Shown: piece by piece, positions 36,017 to 49,060 of the stretch
Numbering within the stretch: the stretch's first letter is position 1
How the letters are laid out: each line of letters begins with the position of its first letter
Assembly (NCBI GenBank): GCA_013400115.1
Contig: VXBP01004088.1
Coordinates: 21,889 to 85,888, forward strand
Source of the DNA: Rhinopomastus cyanomelas
Lineage: Eukaryota > Chordata > Aves > Bucerotiformes > Rhinopomastidae
DNA: 64,000 nucleotides
Direction of reading: 5' to 3'
Notes under the pieces: generated by a model
Databases searched by the model: none
The model's input: only the letters and a program-made list of their open reading frames with translations
Told to the model about the DNA's origin: nothing
Made by a program: the position numbers and the translations under genes

Positions 36017-39000
36017 GGAATTACAAAAAAAACCCAGACTAACCAAACAAGAGGTTCATTTTGCACAAATTTCTGTATGACCACATCTCACTTTTGAACC
36101 TTACCTAGTGGCTAGAAACAAGTCAGTAATAGCTGCCAACAGGGTGTAGTTAGAAAAGGCCATAAGACAATGGCAAGAAAATAGCAAAATCTGGAGCATG
36201 CCCACCCACCAGCTTCCAGCTCAGACACTTTTGTCTTCGTTTGATAGCACTCCAATGTGTTTTATTTTCTGAGGCTTGAACTTCTCATTTTTTAACACGT
36301 GAAAAGTTTAGTACAGACAAAACTGTTCAGCAAGAAGTTCCATTGCTTAATTACATGAGTACCACATCCTGATATCTTTAAATTACTCATCTGCCGCTTG
36401 CATATTATTTCACATTTCTTCTCATTGCACTGTTGTCCTAAGATAGACAGATAACTTGTACGCTGCTTTTATTCAGGCTATCCCTATTTTTTGCTTTAAT
36501 GTAGGTCAGTATTTGCCGCTGAGAAGTTACAGACGTTCCCCACTGAACAACTGCTGCAGAGGCTTCATCCAGTTGTCAAGCCCCACCTTTGTCTGCTTGT
36601 TTTTCAGTTCTCTTTGCTGTGTCTGTCATGGCAAGTGCAGCTACTCTGGGTCAGGTTTAATCAGGAGAGGGCAGTATGTCATTAATTTTGACAAATAGCA
36701 TTCCAGCTTGTGGAACACTCCTAAGTGAGGGGTACAGCTAGGGGCTCCCGGAACATTTTCTCATGAAGGTTTGCTTTTCACCTCTGCTTACTGTTTAGAT
36801 TCCAGAGCATGACAGTTGCAGTTTTGCAAGTAATGTGCACATTTTTCCTTCAACTAATTAAAAGTAATATCAACAACAACACCTCAAATTCAAACAAATA
36901 ACCTGGAGGACTTTACTTAATCCTCTGAGAACTTCTAAACAGCACTTGCTATATGCTGTAACAAAAGCAGCAGACCACTACTGGCAAATGACCCACACCA
37001 CAAGTTACCTTATGTATGTCCTCGATAACAGTTTCACTTAGAAAAAGAGTGAGTTGAACCTTTACCTAAAAAGACAAACCAAATTTTCTTAGGCTGTTAA
37101 AACATTTGATAATTTTTTTTTTTCCTTTTTGTCTTTTTGTTGTTTTTAACAACAACAAGAAACAGAAATTAACTGCAAGAAATGCTATCCCCTCCAAACC
37201 AGAGTGGCCTGGATAAGAAACTTTCAGACCTGTTGAGTAGAATTCAGACTTTTGATGTCCACCCAGAAGGACACACACACTTTTCATATCCCAAGCCACA
37301 GAGATGGCAATGAATACTGTATAAAATAAACTCTCACCTCTGTCCTCACAACTCTCTGAGGTGTCTTGCGGTTCACAGCAGTGTTTCTTTTTTAATTCAG
37401 TTTCTTATTTTAAGCCCTGTTATTTTTCCTATCACCTCTAGACAAGAAAATAGAAAAATAAAAAGATCTTTCTAACATGTTTACCCCATCTAACTCTTGC
37501 TTTCTCCTAGGAACAACCCTTGTAACCAATGGATGAAGATTTATGTAGCCTTAGTTGTGTAAGTCTGAAATTGTAAAGGGTTTTTTGGTTTGTTTTTTAT
37601 TGTTCTTTTCATGCTATTATCTCTGGACAAATGCTAATTGTTTACATTACCCTTGAATGTTTGCAAAGTGGCACATTATTCCAGAAATGTCCTAAGGTCT
37701 GTGAGCCCCTAAGTACGGGCCTTAATTTTGAAATTTTCCTGTGGTGTGGTTTGCACATAAGATCACAAGGTTTAAATCTTGTTGTATCTAAATACCACTT
37801 TCCCTGATCCAGGTCCTGCTACTTTGGTTTTTCTATTTCCTCCATCTTTTAACCTGTTCTTCAATTTTTGGGTATTTAGGCTTCTTAATATCTTTTTCAC
37901 CTCAGTGATGGAAACATGTCTCAACTTCTATTCTTTCGGAAATAGACTGAGGAATAGTGTCTGGAACTTAAAGTCTGTTTCAGATTGGGAATGAGACAAC
38001 ACATCACCACCCCAGGCAGTGCTCCGGGAAGGACTGAAGCCACCAAATGTGTGAGAGCTCTATAAATCACAAGGAGAGAGCAAAGGTATTCACCTCTGCA
38101 TCCCTGCAGAGCTCAGGAATGGATGTTCTTATGGAAGTAGTTACCAAAAGTACTTTTTATCTGGAAACTAGAGATATAGGAGTGAACACATGATGGATTG
38201 TCTTGTGGCTTGTAAGCCTAGTGCAGTATTCAGGTAGAGCAGAACTGCATCATTCCCAAAGGAACATTACAATGACTTCTGCCTCAGGAAGCTACAGTGC
38301 TTTTTGGACCTGCAGAATGGAGGTCTACTGGCCCATTTTCAGGACATGTATCATCCTGAACAGATGTGTACTTGTGCACATTGTACCTGTTATACAACCA
38401 AGATATAAAGAAGAAAAGCTGTCATTCTGTTATCTTTCAATCCGCTCAACCTGCTTTTGGATTGTGGTATTTACCTGTCTGCTCAGGTAGTTCCTGATAT
38501 TTTTTCTCTATCACCATTATCTGATGCATATGAAATATTCAGGAAGAAGTTTGGATTGTCATGTTTATTTAAGATAGAAGACAAACTTCCTGTCTCAATA
38601 TTATTTTATATTCTTTTCAGTATTCTTCATTTAGTGATAAACTGAACAAAACAGTTATGTTGTTTTAAGTGACAGAAATAAATTGGTTTGCTTGTTGCCA
38701 ACTTAAAAATGCTCAAGATAACCAGTCTTGAAGACATGCAGGAAGCAACATGATACTTCCATTTAGCTATGAGTGAGTTGAGCAAGGAACCTGATAAATC
38801 TATGTCCTGTTCAAAAACCACGGGCAGAATTTGTTTGGAGGTTTTTTTGCTGTGCACCTTTTAACAGTCCAAATAAGTATGTTTCTTCCTCTTCCTTCAC
38901 CACAAAAGTAACTTGAAAAAGAACCTCTAAAAAAAGTGTTTCTAGAGTCGCGTTCTTAACCACAGAATACACATTCATTGCTTTTGGTGTTTTTCCCTTT

Positions 39001-40553
39001 TTGAAAGGGAAAGATCACAACACCCTGAACGTTAAAACAACTAAATCAGACTAATCCTCATACCTGTCCTGTTGGCAACCCTTTCAGTAGTTTTGGCAGC
39101 CAAATGTAGAGCCAGCCAGCAGTGCAAATAAATCTGTCCAGGAAGCCAGCTACAGTTCCATATATTGAAGCTGGAAAGAATACATTATGGAGTTTGGCAC
39201 CTGTCCTGGTGCTTGGCAAGCACATCCTAGGAGTGGCCACACATGCACTGCCTTTACAGCAGAGAAGCAGAAGAAAAACAGGACAGCTATGTGAGCTACA
39301 GCCCAAGCAGTAGGGAACATGCTGCTACAGTTCATTTCTTTATTCTAGAAAATGGAAGATTTTCCAGAGAAGTCAAAGTGAGGGTGCACTTTTTTGCCCA
39401 ATGTACAGCAGGAATCTTACTTTTTTATTTATATCCAGAAATGAAACTGTTCTGACCCCTTATTATAGGACATTATACATCTAGATTTCCAGGTATCCTG
39501 TCATTCACATGGAAATTATCTGAGATCAAAATATGTACCTGAAAATCTGCAACATTCATTCCAAATTCATGCCTGTTGCCATTAAAAAGGATTTTACTTC
39601 CATCTGTGGTTTTACCTATACATATCTTAACTATTATTCTATTAGGAGATAATTCTTCAGACTAAGTAAGTTTCTGGTGGTAAGAGCTGAGACTGGTATC
39701 CAGTCCCAATGCTAACTGTAACATGGTGGCATCATCTGGTATTCTCAATGGAATATTTTACTCATTCCTGCTCAATACTTGGGAACAGACATCACTCTAA
39801 AGTTAGATGCCATAACAAGCTTTGAATCAGAAACTATAGTCAGCTATCAGAAATTGAATATGTATCCAAATAACCAAATGACAAAGCAACTGATAGTATT
39901 CCACAGTATCTGCAATATTAGCCTATCAACTGGGAAACCATGCTGGACTAATACAAATTATAGTCTGTCTTTTAGATTGGCCAAGATCAGAAGATGCAAT
40001 TATATAGCACAATAGAAATTCCAAGTAGCTATGGTATCCCTTTAGCATTTCAAGGATGCTGTTGCTTTACTGTTACATGTTTACATGTTATTAAACAGTT
40101 GAAAATTAGCTTGGCTACTAAAACATCCAGGATGACAAAGGCATAACAATGGCTTTGAGGCACAGCATTCACCTTCTTTAATCAGTCACAGCTCCTGTAT
40201 TGCACCATATTGTAATTTGGAGCGCCTTAAAAAGAAATAATCCTGCTGTAAGAACTACTGCATTGCTGTAGTATCTGCTAACATGGTATGACCATACCAA
40301 ACTTTTTCAAGCAAAGAAAGATGTTAATTCAGGGCAGTCATCACATGTCTAGAGTTGTTGTTGGAGAATACGTGTGAAGAAAGATGTGAATATTTTTTAT
40401 TTATTGTGGTAAACTACAAATTCATTGGAAATTACTAAGTCATTGATTCATGAGATTAAAATTATCTTGGGAAGCACCACAAATCCAGACTGACTTTCCA
40501 GGAATGCTGAATTTTATACCTGTATGTTCTGCATTAATAAAAATAGAAAGAAA
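36017..40553. other. 4.5 kb intergenic, no gene assigned
   Basis: AT-rich and largely free of recognised repeats. An exon-like segment on the minus strand (about 39064-39180, donor CAG|GTATGA, acceptor-like 'tgtattctttccag') is noted but not called. Confidence 0.5.
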
Positions 40554-40893
40554 GAATCACAGTATCACAGTATTATCAAGGTTGGAAGAGACCTCATAGA
40601 TCATCAAGTCCAACCTGTCAACACAGAGCTCAAGGCTAGACCATGGCACCAAGTGCCACGTCCAATCGTGCCTTGAACAGCTCCAGAGTTGGCGACTCCA
40701 CCACCTCCCCGGGCAGGCCATTCCAGTGGCCAATGACTCTCTCGGTGAAGAATTTTCTCCTCACCTCAAGCCTAAATTTCCCCTGGCGCAGCTTGAGGCT
40801 GTGTCCTCTTGTTCTGGTGCTGGCTGCCTGAGAGAAGAGAGCAACCTCCTCCTGGCCACAACCACCCCTCAGATAGTTGTAGACAGCAATAAG
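40554..40893 (-). mobile_element. CR1 3' end fragment
   Basis: The plus strand starts 'aatcacagtatcacagtatt' and continues 'caaggttggaagagacctca', 'tcatcaagtccaacctgtca' and 'cgggcaggccattccagtgg'. It is the reverse complement of the C-terminal coding region and tail of a well-preserved but distinct CR1 subfamily. Confidence 0.9.
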
Positions 40894-42265
40894 GTAATAA
40901 TAAAGAATACAAAATAGAGGTTTGAAATTGAAGGTTTAAAATCATATTTATTCCAGTAAACATAACGTATTTGTATGTTAGCTATACAGTAATAGACACA
41001 GAGAGTACCAGGACAAAAGACTAAACTCCTGCAGACTGGTGCCACTTCCTTACATTATTTCATTCCAAAGATAATTCAAATATGTCTTTCTAACCTAACA
41101 CATTTTAGGACACAGGAGAAGAGCAGAGTCACTATTTTGGACAGAGACACCTATTAGCATCTCCAACAGAGTTCTTATTCCAAATTTGGTGCTATGCCTC
41201 TGCAGATCTTAGATCAGAATCAAGCCTTTAGGCACTAACTGAGATAAACAAAGTAAGATAAGTCAAACCCAATTACGCTACAAATATCCAAATAAGATCT
41301 AGATCTCTAAGGTAATTCTGAAAAGTTTCAGTAATGAAAAGGCAAATATGAATAAGTTTAAACAGCTTGTGGAATATGGGAAATAGCATTACATGTGAAC
41401 ATATCTGTGGGGAAGTATTTTCTTTTAATTAATGAGGCAGGAAAATTTTGTGACAGAGTAATTAATTTTTCCAGTAGCTTAAGGCATCCTAAAGAAAAAA
41501 GCAAGAGTCATTAAATAAACTACTATACATTCCTGATTTAAAGGTATCATTAATAACACTTGTCTGATTATTACCATGTTACAAAAAATAGTGGAAAGCA
41601 AAGCAGATACCAAAAAATAGTGGGAAACAAACATCTTACATGTATGCCTAGTTATAGTTATGGGTTGTCACAGTTATGGGTTGTTAACTTGGTTCAACTT
41701 TGTCTGGGACAATTAGAAATCTATCTGCCTCCTCCTCTCCCTTTACCATTTTAATAGCAGGAGAAAATAATAATAAAACATCAGCACATTATTCAAATAT
41801 TATCCTTCACCAGGAAAGCTCTGAAGGAAAACCCCTGTTTTGTTAAGTGCCAGACCTCTGCCGTCCTATTTATTATCCATAGAGGCACTGATGCATAATT
41901 AAGTGCACCTAGCTACAACTTTAAGATCCGACTGAAACTGAACTTGTAAACACATACTGAAAAACTGTATGACGCTGCTCTCTAGTTCTCCTGTGTAAGT
42001 TCAAGTCACAGAATCCACAGATTGTGGAAAAGCTATTATGACTTTCACAAATGACAGAAACCCCAAAACCCTTCTCAGTGTTACTTTCAGAACAAATTTA
42101 GACACTTGTAAGGCACACGGAGATATATGCCTTCATTAAATGTACTTACTCTTGCATTACCCTAAAGCACCTCCACCAGTTTTTCACATCTTTGATATAT
42201 GTATGCCAACACTGGCTCATAGGATAACTGGCCAGCTCCACAAACACAGTCCATACACATACACC
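40894..42265. other. intergenic, AT-rich, nothing recognised
   Basis: No gene or named repeat is visible. Confidence 0.5.
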
Positions 42266-42822
42266 GGTCCAGTAGGGAGGTTCTTCTTCCACTCTGCTCT
42301 ACTCTGGTGAGACCACATCTGGAATATTATATCCAATTTTGGGCTAGCTAATTCAAGAGAGACAGATATCTACTGGACAGAGACCAAGGGAGAGCTATGA
42401 GGATGATTAATGGACTTCTCTACAATGAAGGAAGGCTGAGAGAACTGAGACTGCTTAGTCTGGGGAAGAGAAAGCGAAGGCTGAGAGGGAATCTTTTTAA
42501 TGCCTGTAAATAGCTGAGGGGTGGGTGTTGAGAGGAAAGGGCTAGTCTCTTTTCAGTGGTACCCAGTAATAGGACAAGAAATAATGAGAATAATCTAGAA
42601 CATAAGGAGTTTCACTTCAATATGAGGAGAAATTTCTTTACTGTGAGGGTGACGGAGCACTGGAACAGGCTGCCCAGAGAGGTTGTGGAGTTTCCTTCTC
42701 TGAAGACTTTCAGAACCTGTCTGGACATGTTCTAGTGTGGCCTAACCTAGGTGATCCTGCTTCGGCAGGGGGGTTGTACTAGATGATCTCTGGAGGTCCC
42801 TTCCAACACCTAACACTCTGTG
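42266..42822 (+). mobile_element. CR1 fragment, 3' part
   Basis: It starts at 'tccagtagggaggttcttct' (the [13 protein letters not shown] region, frameshifted). It includes 'agtttcacttcaatatgagg' and 'gagcactggaacaggctgcc' and ends 'cttccaacacctaacactct'. Confidence 0.9.
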
Positions 42823-43678
42823 GCTCAGGCATAAGGAACATAACACAAGTTTATTTTATGAAGTATATGAGCCTTATTATCGTAAGTGTACTAGATGTTA
42901 CCGAACAACGATGACAACTCTCCTCTTCTGAAAAATGGAAAAGTGAATGTGGAGCATGTTTGGTTGTCAACCTTAGATTTCAGCATTAGTTGTGGATTGC
43001 ACTACAGCCCATGAAGGATTATGCTGACTTTATGTCATATATAAGGGATATACAATGACTAGCCTTCATAGCTAGTGATCGGTGTAAGTTCTGATAGCTG
43101 TTTGAATTTTAAAAATAAAAATAGAACTAAATTATAAGGTCTGCAGAATGTCTAAGAAAGAGGTATACCAGACAATCAAAAAGACAATCCATGAAATCCA
43201 ACCATTTCCAGGGGATTAATTCTGTTGTTTGCGTTAACTTTATTTTTAGCCAATTCATTGTTTAAATAAGTTTGAATTTTGGTGAACAGACTTCTCTGTT
43301 GTTCTGAAATATTATGAAGTTTTGTGAAGAGTGCAGTCTTTGGCTTTCCTACTGTCTCTTGCAGTCAGAACTACAGACAAATCTCATTATGAACTTCAAG
43401 TAACATGTGCAACTCCACCAAGATGAACTGAAAATGTATTTTTGTGTTCTGTAGCACTATAAGAAATCTTTTTTTAATCAGAGGCAATGCACTCTGTTCA
43501 CCTAGGAAAATTAAAGATTTCTGAGGATTTAGCCCATTGTAATACAATCTTTGCTGATATCACTGCTATTGACCAAACATATACAGGCAAACAATATTGC
43601 CCTTCAGTATTGATTTATGCACTGTCATTTGTAAACTTTGAGTATCATAAGTGACAGGAAAACAGAGGAAGGAAGCAT
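42823..43678. other. intergenic, AT-rich, nothing recognised
   Basis: No gene or named repeat is visible. Confidence 0.5.
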
Positions 43679-45466
43679 ATAGGATCATAGGATCATAGGA
43701 TGGTAGGGGTTGGAAGGGACCCAAGAGATCATCGAGTCCAACCCCCCTGCCGGAGCAGGACAAAACTATCTAACACAGATCACAGAGGAACACATCCAGG
43801 CGGGCCTTGAAAGTCCCCAGAGAAGGAGACTCCACGACCTCCCTGGGGAGTCTGTTCCGGTGCTCCGTGACCCTCACAGTAAAGAAGTTCCCCCTTGTGT
43901 TGAGGCGGAACCTCCTTTGCTGCAACTTACACCCATTGCTCCTTGTCCTATCACAGGGAGCAAGTGAAAGGAGCCTGTCCCCCCCCTCCTGGCCAGCCTT
44001 CAGGTACTTATCAACATTTATCAAATCTCCCCTAAGTCTTCCCTTCTCCAGACTAAAAAGCCCCAAGTCCCTCAGCCTCTCCTCATAAGCCATGCCCTCC
44101 TGTCCCCTAATCATCCTCGTAGCCCTCCGCTGGACCCTCTCCAGTAGATCCTTGTCCCTCTTAAACTGGGGGGCCCAAAACTGAACACAGTACTCAAGAT
44201 GAGGCCTCACCAGGGCAGAGTAGAGGGGGAGAAGAACTTCCCTCGATCTGCTGGACACACTCCTCCTAATACACCCCAGGATCCCATTGGCCTTCTTGGC
44301 CACCAGGGCACATTGCTGTGCCATGGTTAACCTGTTGTCCACCAGGACCCCCAGGTCCCTCTCCACAGGACTGCTTTCCAGTAGATCACCTCCCAGCCTG
44401 TACTGGTGGAGTTTGTTATTCCTCCCCAGATGCAGGACTCTGCACTTGTCCCTGTTGAACCTCATCTGGTTTCTCTGTGCCCAGCCCTCCAGTCTGTCCA
44501 GGTCTCTCTGGATGGCAGCACAGCCCTCAGCCGTATCAGCCAAACCTCCCAGCTTGGTGTCGTCGGCAAACTTGCTGAGCAGACACTCTGTGCCCTCATC
44601 AATGTCATTGATGAAGATGTTGAACAAGACCGGTCCCAGCACCGATCCCTGGGGGACACCACTAGTCACAGCTCTCCAGCTGGACCTGGCACCATTGATC
44701 ACCACCCTCTGAACTCTATCCTGCAACCAGTTCCTAACCCACCTCACTGTCTGCTCTTCCATCCCACACCTCCTCAGCTTGCTCACTAAAATTTCATGGG
44801 AGACAGTGTCAAAGGCCTTGCTAAGGTCAAGGTAGACCACATCCACTGGTTTCCCTGAATCTAACCATTCAGTTATTGCATTATAGAATGCTATCAGGTT
44901 AGTCAAGCAGGACTTCCCCTTCATAAATCCGTGCTGACTACTCCTGATAACCTTCTTCTCTTCCAAGTGCCTTGAGATGCCCTCCAGCAGGAGCCGCTCC
45001 ATCATTTTTCCAGGGATGGAGGTGAGGCTGACTGGTCTATAGTTTCCTGGAACTTCTTTCTTGCCCTTTTTGAAGACTGGAGTGACATTGGCTCTCCTCC
45101 AGTCCTCAGGCACCTCTCCTGTCTGCCACGATTTGGCAAAGATAATAGATAGCGGGAGGGCAATAATATCAGCCAGTTCTCTCAGCACCCTTGGGTGCAT
45201 CTCATCAGGGCCCATGGACTTGTTAATGTTCAATTTGCATAGCTGATCCCTAACCCAGTCCACGCTGACCAGTGGGGACCACTCCCTCCTCCAGGCTTCC
45301 TCTCCTTCATCCAAGTTCTGGGGGTCATAGGAGAGTTCGGCCTTAGATGTAAAGACTGAAGTAAAGAAGGCATTCAGCAACTCTGCCTTCTCTGCATCCT
45401 CAGTTATCAAGGCTGCCTCCTCGCTCAGTAGTGCCCCTACACCTTCCTTGTTCTTCCTGTTTCTAC
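43679..45466 (-). mobile_element. young CR1 LINE, 5'-truncated but uninterrupted
   Basis: This is the largest and best-preserved CR1 here. The 3' tail (plus strand 'atcataggatcataggatgg') has about three octamer units of the ATCCTATG type. The element is open from its 5' truncation point (about 45466, upstream of '[17 protein letters not shown]') to the stop at 43770. The endonuclease domain and 5' UTR are missing, so it cannot move by itself, but the lack of lesions shows recent insertion. Confidence 0.95.
43770..45410 (-). CDS. CR1 ORF2 fragment: reverse transcriptase and C-terminal domain
   Basis: 546 codons of the CR1 ORF2 protein, which in full-length elements is an endonuclease plus reverse transcriptase that copies element RNA into DNA at the target. 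Visible parts: '[12 protein letters not shown]' (residues 65-76), '[16 protein letters not shown]' (about 123-138), '[11 protein letters not shown]' (158-168), motif A '[13 protein letters not shown]' (193-205), '[20 protein letters not shown]' (250-269), the catalytic 'FADD' (281-284), the '[16 protein letters not shown]' thumb region and the C-terminal '[20 protein letters not shown]'. The first ATG is arbitrary, because the frame is open further upstream to the truncation point. No host gene function is implied. All three catalytic aspartate positions look intact. Confidence 0.93.
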   Translation of the reverse strand: MITEDAEKAELLNAFFTSVFTSKAELSYDPQNLDEGEEAWRREWSPLVSVDWVRDQLCKLNINKSMGPDEMHPRVLRELADIIALPLSIIFAKSWQTGEVPEDWRRANVTPVFKKGKKEVPGNYRPVSLTSIPGKMMERLLLEGISRHLEEKKVIRSSQHGFMKGKSCLTNLIAFYNAITEWLDSGKPVDVVYLDLSKAFDTVSHEILVSKLRRCGMEEQTVRWVRNWLQDRVQRVVINGARSSWRAVTSGVPQGSVLGPVLFNIFINDIDEGTECLLSKFADDTKLGGLADTAEGCAAIQRDLDRLEGWAQRNQMRFNRDKCRVLHLGRNNKLHQYRLGGDLLESSPVERDLGVLVDNRLTMAQQCALVAKKANGILGCIRRSVSSRSREVLLPLYSALVRPHLEYCVQFWAPQFKRDKDLLERVQRRATRMIRGQEGMAYEERLRDLGLFSLEKGRLRGDLINVDKYLKAGQEGGDRLLSLAPCDRTRSNGCKLQQRRFRLNTRGNFFTVRVTEHRNRLPREVVESPSLGTFKARLDVFLCDLC

Positions 45467-47040
45467 TGATATAGTATCAAAATATTTCAGTACATACACA
45501 AAGTTTACAGAAAGCAAACAGATAATGGCTGATCTTATTTTGTCTGTGTAGAAATAGAGATTATGAGATGAGTCAAATCCTTCACATTTTAAGTAGCAAG
45601 GAAAATCTCTTTTTTTTTTTGAGAGACATTTGTGTCCATAAGAGAGATATAAATTATACATTTCTTACTGGAGACCTGCTTTCCGCTCAGTTTCTCCTAT
45701 GAATTGTTTATTCAGATTTTTCTGGAACTCTAGAAGAGTGTCTCAAAACTGCCTTTATATTAACTGCAGTCCCAACCACAGCACAATTAATCTCTGCAAA
45801 GACTCTAATCTGTTTTTACCTAGAGATCAACAATCCTGGACAAAAAAGTAGCAGTCCTCAAAAAACCTTGTTTTTTTATTTCTTCCTTTTCTTCCTAAAG
45901 CCTTTAAGGCCTGCCACAAAAAAGTCACATCTTTCGAAGTAGTGCCTTAAAGGACTTTTCACTCACTCTGCAATAAAGCAAGCATTTCCTGTTTATGTTG
46001 ATATTAATGAATGTCTTTTAATTGCTTCCTTACAAGTACAAAAACAGAGTCACGTGCAAAGTCAAGTTTCCATAAGCAACGTTTTAAAGACTAATACAAA
46101 CACAAATTCATGTCACGCATGTAGTTCAGTGTAATTGTGTGATTAGGCACAACAGCAGTTTTCATCCTGTCAGATTAATTAAACCTAAGTAATGTGTCAG
46201 CCTGGATTAAAATTGTTGCTTTCTTTATGACTGGAAATCATAGTGCCTAACCATTCAAAGGTTCTTTGAATCAGTATCAAGTATTGTCTTTCTCACAGGA
46301 CAGAGGAGTGAAATGAGTGGTGATCATTTAAATTGTGGATTTTATAAGCAATCAGTCATTCTTCTCTCAAAATAACTCTCAAAAATGCATTATGTATTTG
46401 TCACTAGTGAAGGATCTGTAGGATGTGCTTCCCTTCTTCATACAAATAACTCTCTCAAGCTTTTGTTTTCTATGAACATCTTTAATAAATGATTCCTAGG
46501 GCTGCATCAAAAAACGAAGAGTGTAAGGTATTGTGGATGGAAGCAATACGAGTTGGTATCACTAGCTTTTGTTCATGCTTCCTAACCATATTTACTTTGA
46601 GATGTTTTAAATCTTGCATATATATCTGTATACTTGCAAGTAACACTACTGTAAAATAAAAACTATCATCACAATAGCATGGGAGGCAAAAAAAGGAAAT
46701 AATCATGCCAAAACTATGTACCTTTTGCATAAAAGAGCTATTAGTATTTTAAAAACATTAGTACCAAAATATCACTCAAAAAACCTTGGATTTAAAATGG
46801 AGAGTGAGAGTGGTTGAGTGTCATTGAGTGTAATGTGAGAGGACTATACACCAAAAAATTATTCTGCTGTTGTTGTTGTCAATAAAAATCACAGCACAGA
46901 CTGAATCGATTCCACAAGAAGCAAGAACTGCTGAAAGTCTCTTCCCTCTGAGGGGGCCCAGCTACATAAGACCATATGATTAATTTCCATGTGTTTTTAT
47001 GTGGTGTGTGAATTAAATGTGTTATTTTTTTCCCAAATCA
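45467..47040. other. intergenic, AT-rich, nothing recognised
   Basis: Low-complexity and short frames only. A T run lies at about 45611-45620. Confidence 0.5.
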
Positions 47041-49060
47041 CAGAAATCACAGAACTGCAGTATATTAGTGACCCAGAACTGGACACAATATTCCAGATGC
47101 AGTCTCACCAAAGCAGAGTAGGGCTTTCTCAATCTAATAATCACATCCCTTCTAATCCACCCCAGGATGCACTTTGCCTTCTTGGCCACAAAGGCACATG
47201 GCTGGCTCATGGTCATCCTGCTGTCCACCAGGACTCCCAGGTCCTTTTCTCCTACACTGCTCTCCAACAGATCAGTCCCCAGCTTATACTGGTAGCTGGG
47301 GTTGTTCTTGCCCAGATGTAAGACACTATACTTGCCCTTCTAGTAGTTCATTAAATGTCTCCCTGCTCAGCTCACCAGCCTGTCCAGGTCTCACTGAATG
47401 GTAGCACAGCCTGCAGGGGTGTCAGTCTCTCCTTCCAGCTTTGCATCATCAGCAAACTTGGTGACAGTGCACCCTAATTCCTCATCCAAGTCATCAGTAA
47501 ATATATTGAATAGGACTGGTTCCAGTACCGATACTTGGGGGACTCCATTAGATACAGGCCTTCAACTACACTCTATCCCATTGACCACTACTCTCTGGCT
47601 TCTATCACAGAATCTTGTAGCCAGTTCACGATCCACTTCACTACCCAATTGTCTAGACCACACTGCCTCAGCTTGTCTGCGAGGATGCTGTGGGCCACTG
47701 TGTCAAATGCTTTGCTGAAATCAAGACAGACTGCATCCACCGCTCTGCCATCATCCATCCACCTGGTTATGCCCTCATAAAAGGATATCACATTGGTCAA
47801 GCAAGACTTCCCTTTGGTGAACCCATGCTGACTTTCCCTAATAACCCTCTTGTCCTTGAGGTGCCTAGAAATGGTGTAAAGGACAAGTTGTTCCCTCACC
47901 TTTCCTGGGATGGAGGTGAGGCTCTCTGGTCTATAGTTATCTAGGTCCTCCTTCTTTCCCTTTTTGAAGATTGGAGTGACATTGCTATCTTCCAGTGCCT
48001 AGACACCTATCCTGTTCCCCACAACTTGAAAAAGATGATTGAGAGAGGCCTAACAATGGCTTCCACTGTTTCCCTTAGCGCTCACAGGTGCATCCTGTCA
48101 GGACTCAAGTATTTATGTGTATCCAGACTGCTTAACTGGTCTCTAATCCAGTTCTCATTAACCAGGGAAGACTTCTCCTTTGATCTGACTTCCTCTGAGG
48201 CCTCAGCAGTCTGGGGCTTGATATCAAGACAGTACAGACAGAGGCAAAGAAGACATTTAGTATCTCTGCTTTGTCTGTATCCTCTGTCACCAGGACACCC
48301 ACCTCATTCAGCAGGGGGCCTACATTTCGTCTAGTGTTAGTTTTACCTGTGATGTACTTCAAGAAGCTCTTTCTGTTGCCCTTGACCTCTCTTGAAAGGT
48401 TTAATTCCAAAGAGGCCTTGGCTTTCCTAGTTGTGTCTCTACATCTCCTGACTAGAGCCTGTCTTCCTGGGACAGCAAGCATAGATTACTTGTGCCTTCA
48501 CTGTGCAGTTTCGGCTAAAGCAATTCCAGCCACTCTAGCCTTTCATGCTAACTCCTCATGGAAATGTCTGAAAGGCAGAGAACTACTACCTGTGTGGAGT
48601 GTTTCTGCATCTCCTGACTAGAGCCTGACCATCATCTCAAGTGGCCACCCCCTCCTTCCATGACCTATAGAATTTCTTTTTCCTCTTCAGTTTGCCTAAC
48701 AGCTCCCTGTTTACACATGTAGGTCTTCTGGCTCCCTTCTTTGACTTCCTACCTGTTGGAATACTCTTGTCTTGAGATGTTAACTAGCTATCTTGGGCCC
48801 CTTTATCTGCCAGTACCCTGTCTCATGGGATTTCCCCTAGTAATTTCTTGAAAAGGCCAAAGTTGTCCCTACTGAAGCCAAAGGTTTGATTCTGTTAGGT
48901 ATTCTGTTCCTGACACATCCTGAACTCCCATCATCTTGTGGTTGCTGCAACCAAATGTGCCCTGAACCTTCACTGCTTCAGCCAGACCCTCCTTGTTGGT
49001 GAGTACAAGACACAGCAGCACTCCTCTCCTTGTTGGATAATCCACTATTTGCATCAGGAA
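47041..49060 (-). mobile_element. long CR1 fragment including endonuclease C-terminus, 3' end missing
   Basis: Read on the minus strand it goes from the endonuclease C-terminal region (49054-48869: 'YPTRRGVLLCLVLTNKEGLA', 'GCSNHKMM' equivalent to the family's SDHEM motif) through 'YITGKTNTRRNVGPLLNEVG' (near 48330) and '[20 protein letters not shown]' (near 47800). Motif A 'VCLDFSKAFDTVAH' lies near 47715, and the thumb region 'EKDLGVLVDSRMTMSQPCAF' near 47240. Frameshifts interrupt it. The element stops at about 47041, before the last coding part and the 3' tail, so its 3' end was lost by deletion. Confidence 0.88.

Noticed and set aside
39058..39306. Exon-like minus-strand segment with a GTATGA donor and pyrimidine-rich acceptors
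   Set aside because: The hydrophobic translation has no recognised homolog and there is no neighbouring exon. Splice-like sites are common by chance in AT-rich DNA.
44287..44789. Plus-strand frames across the 43.7-45.4 kb CR1
   Set aside because: They are antisense shadows of the CR1 reverse-transcriptase frame.
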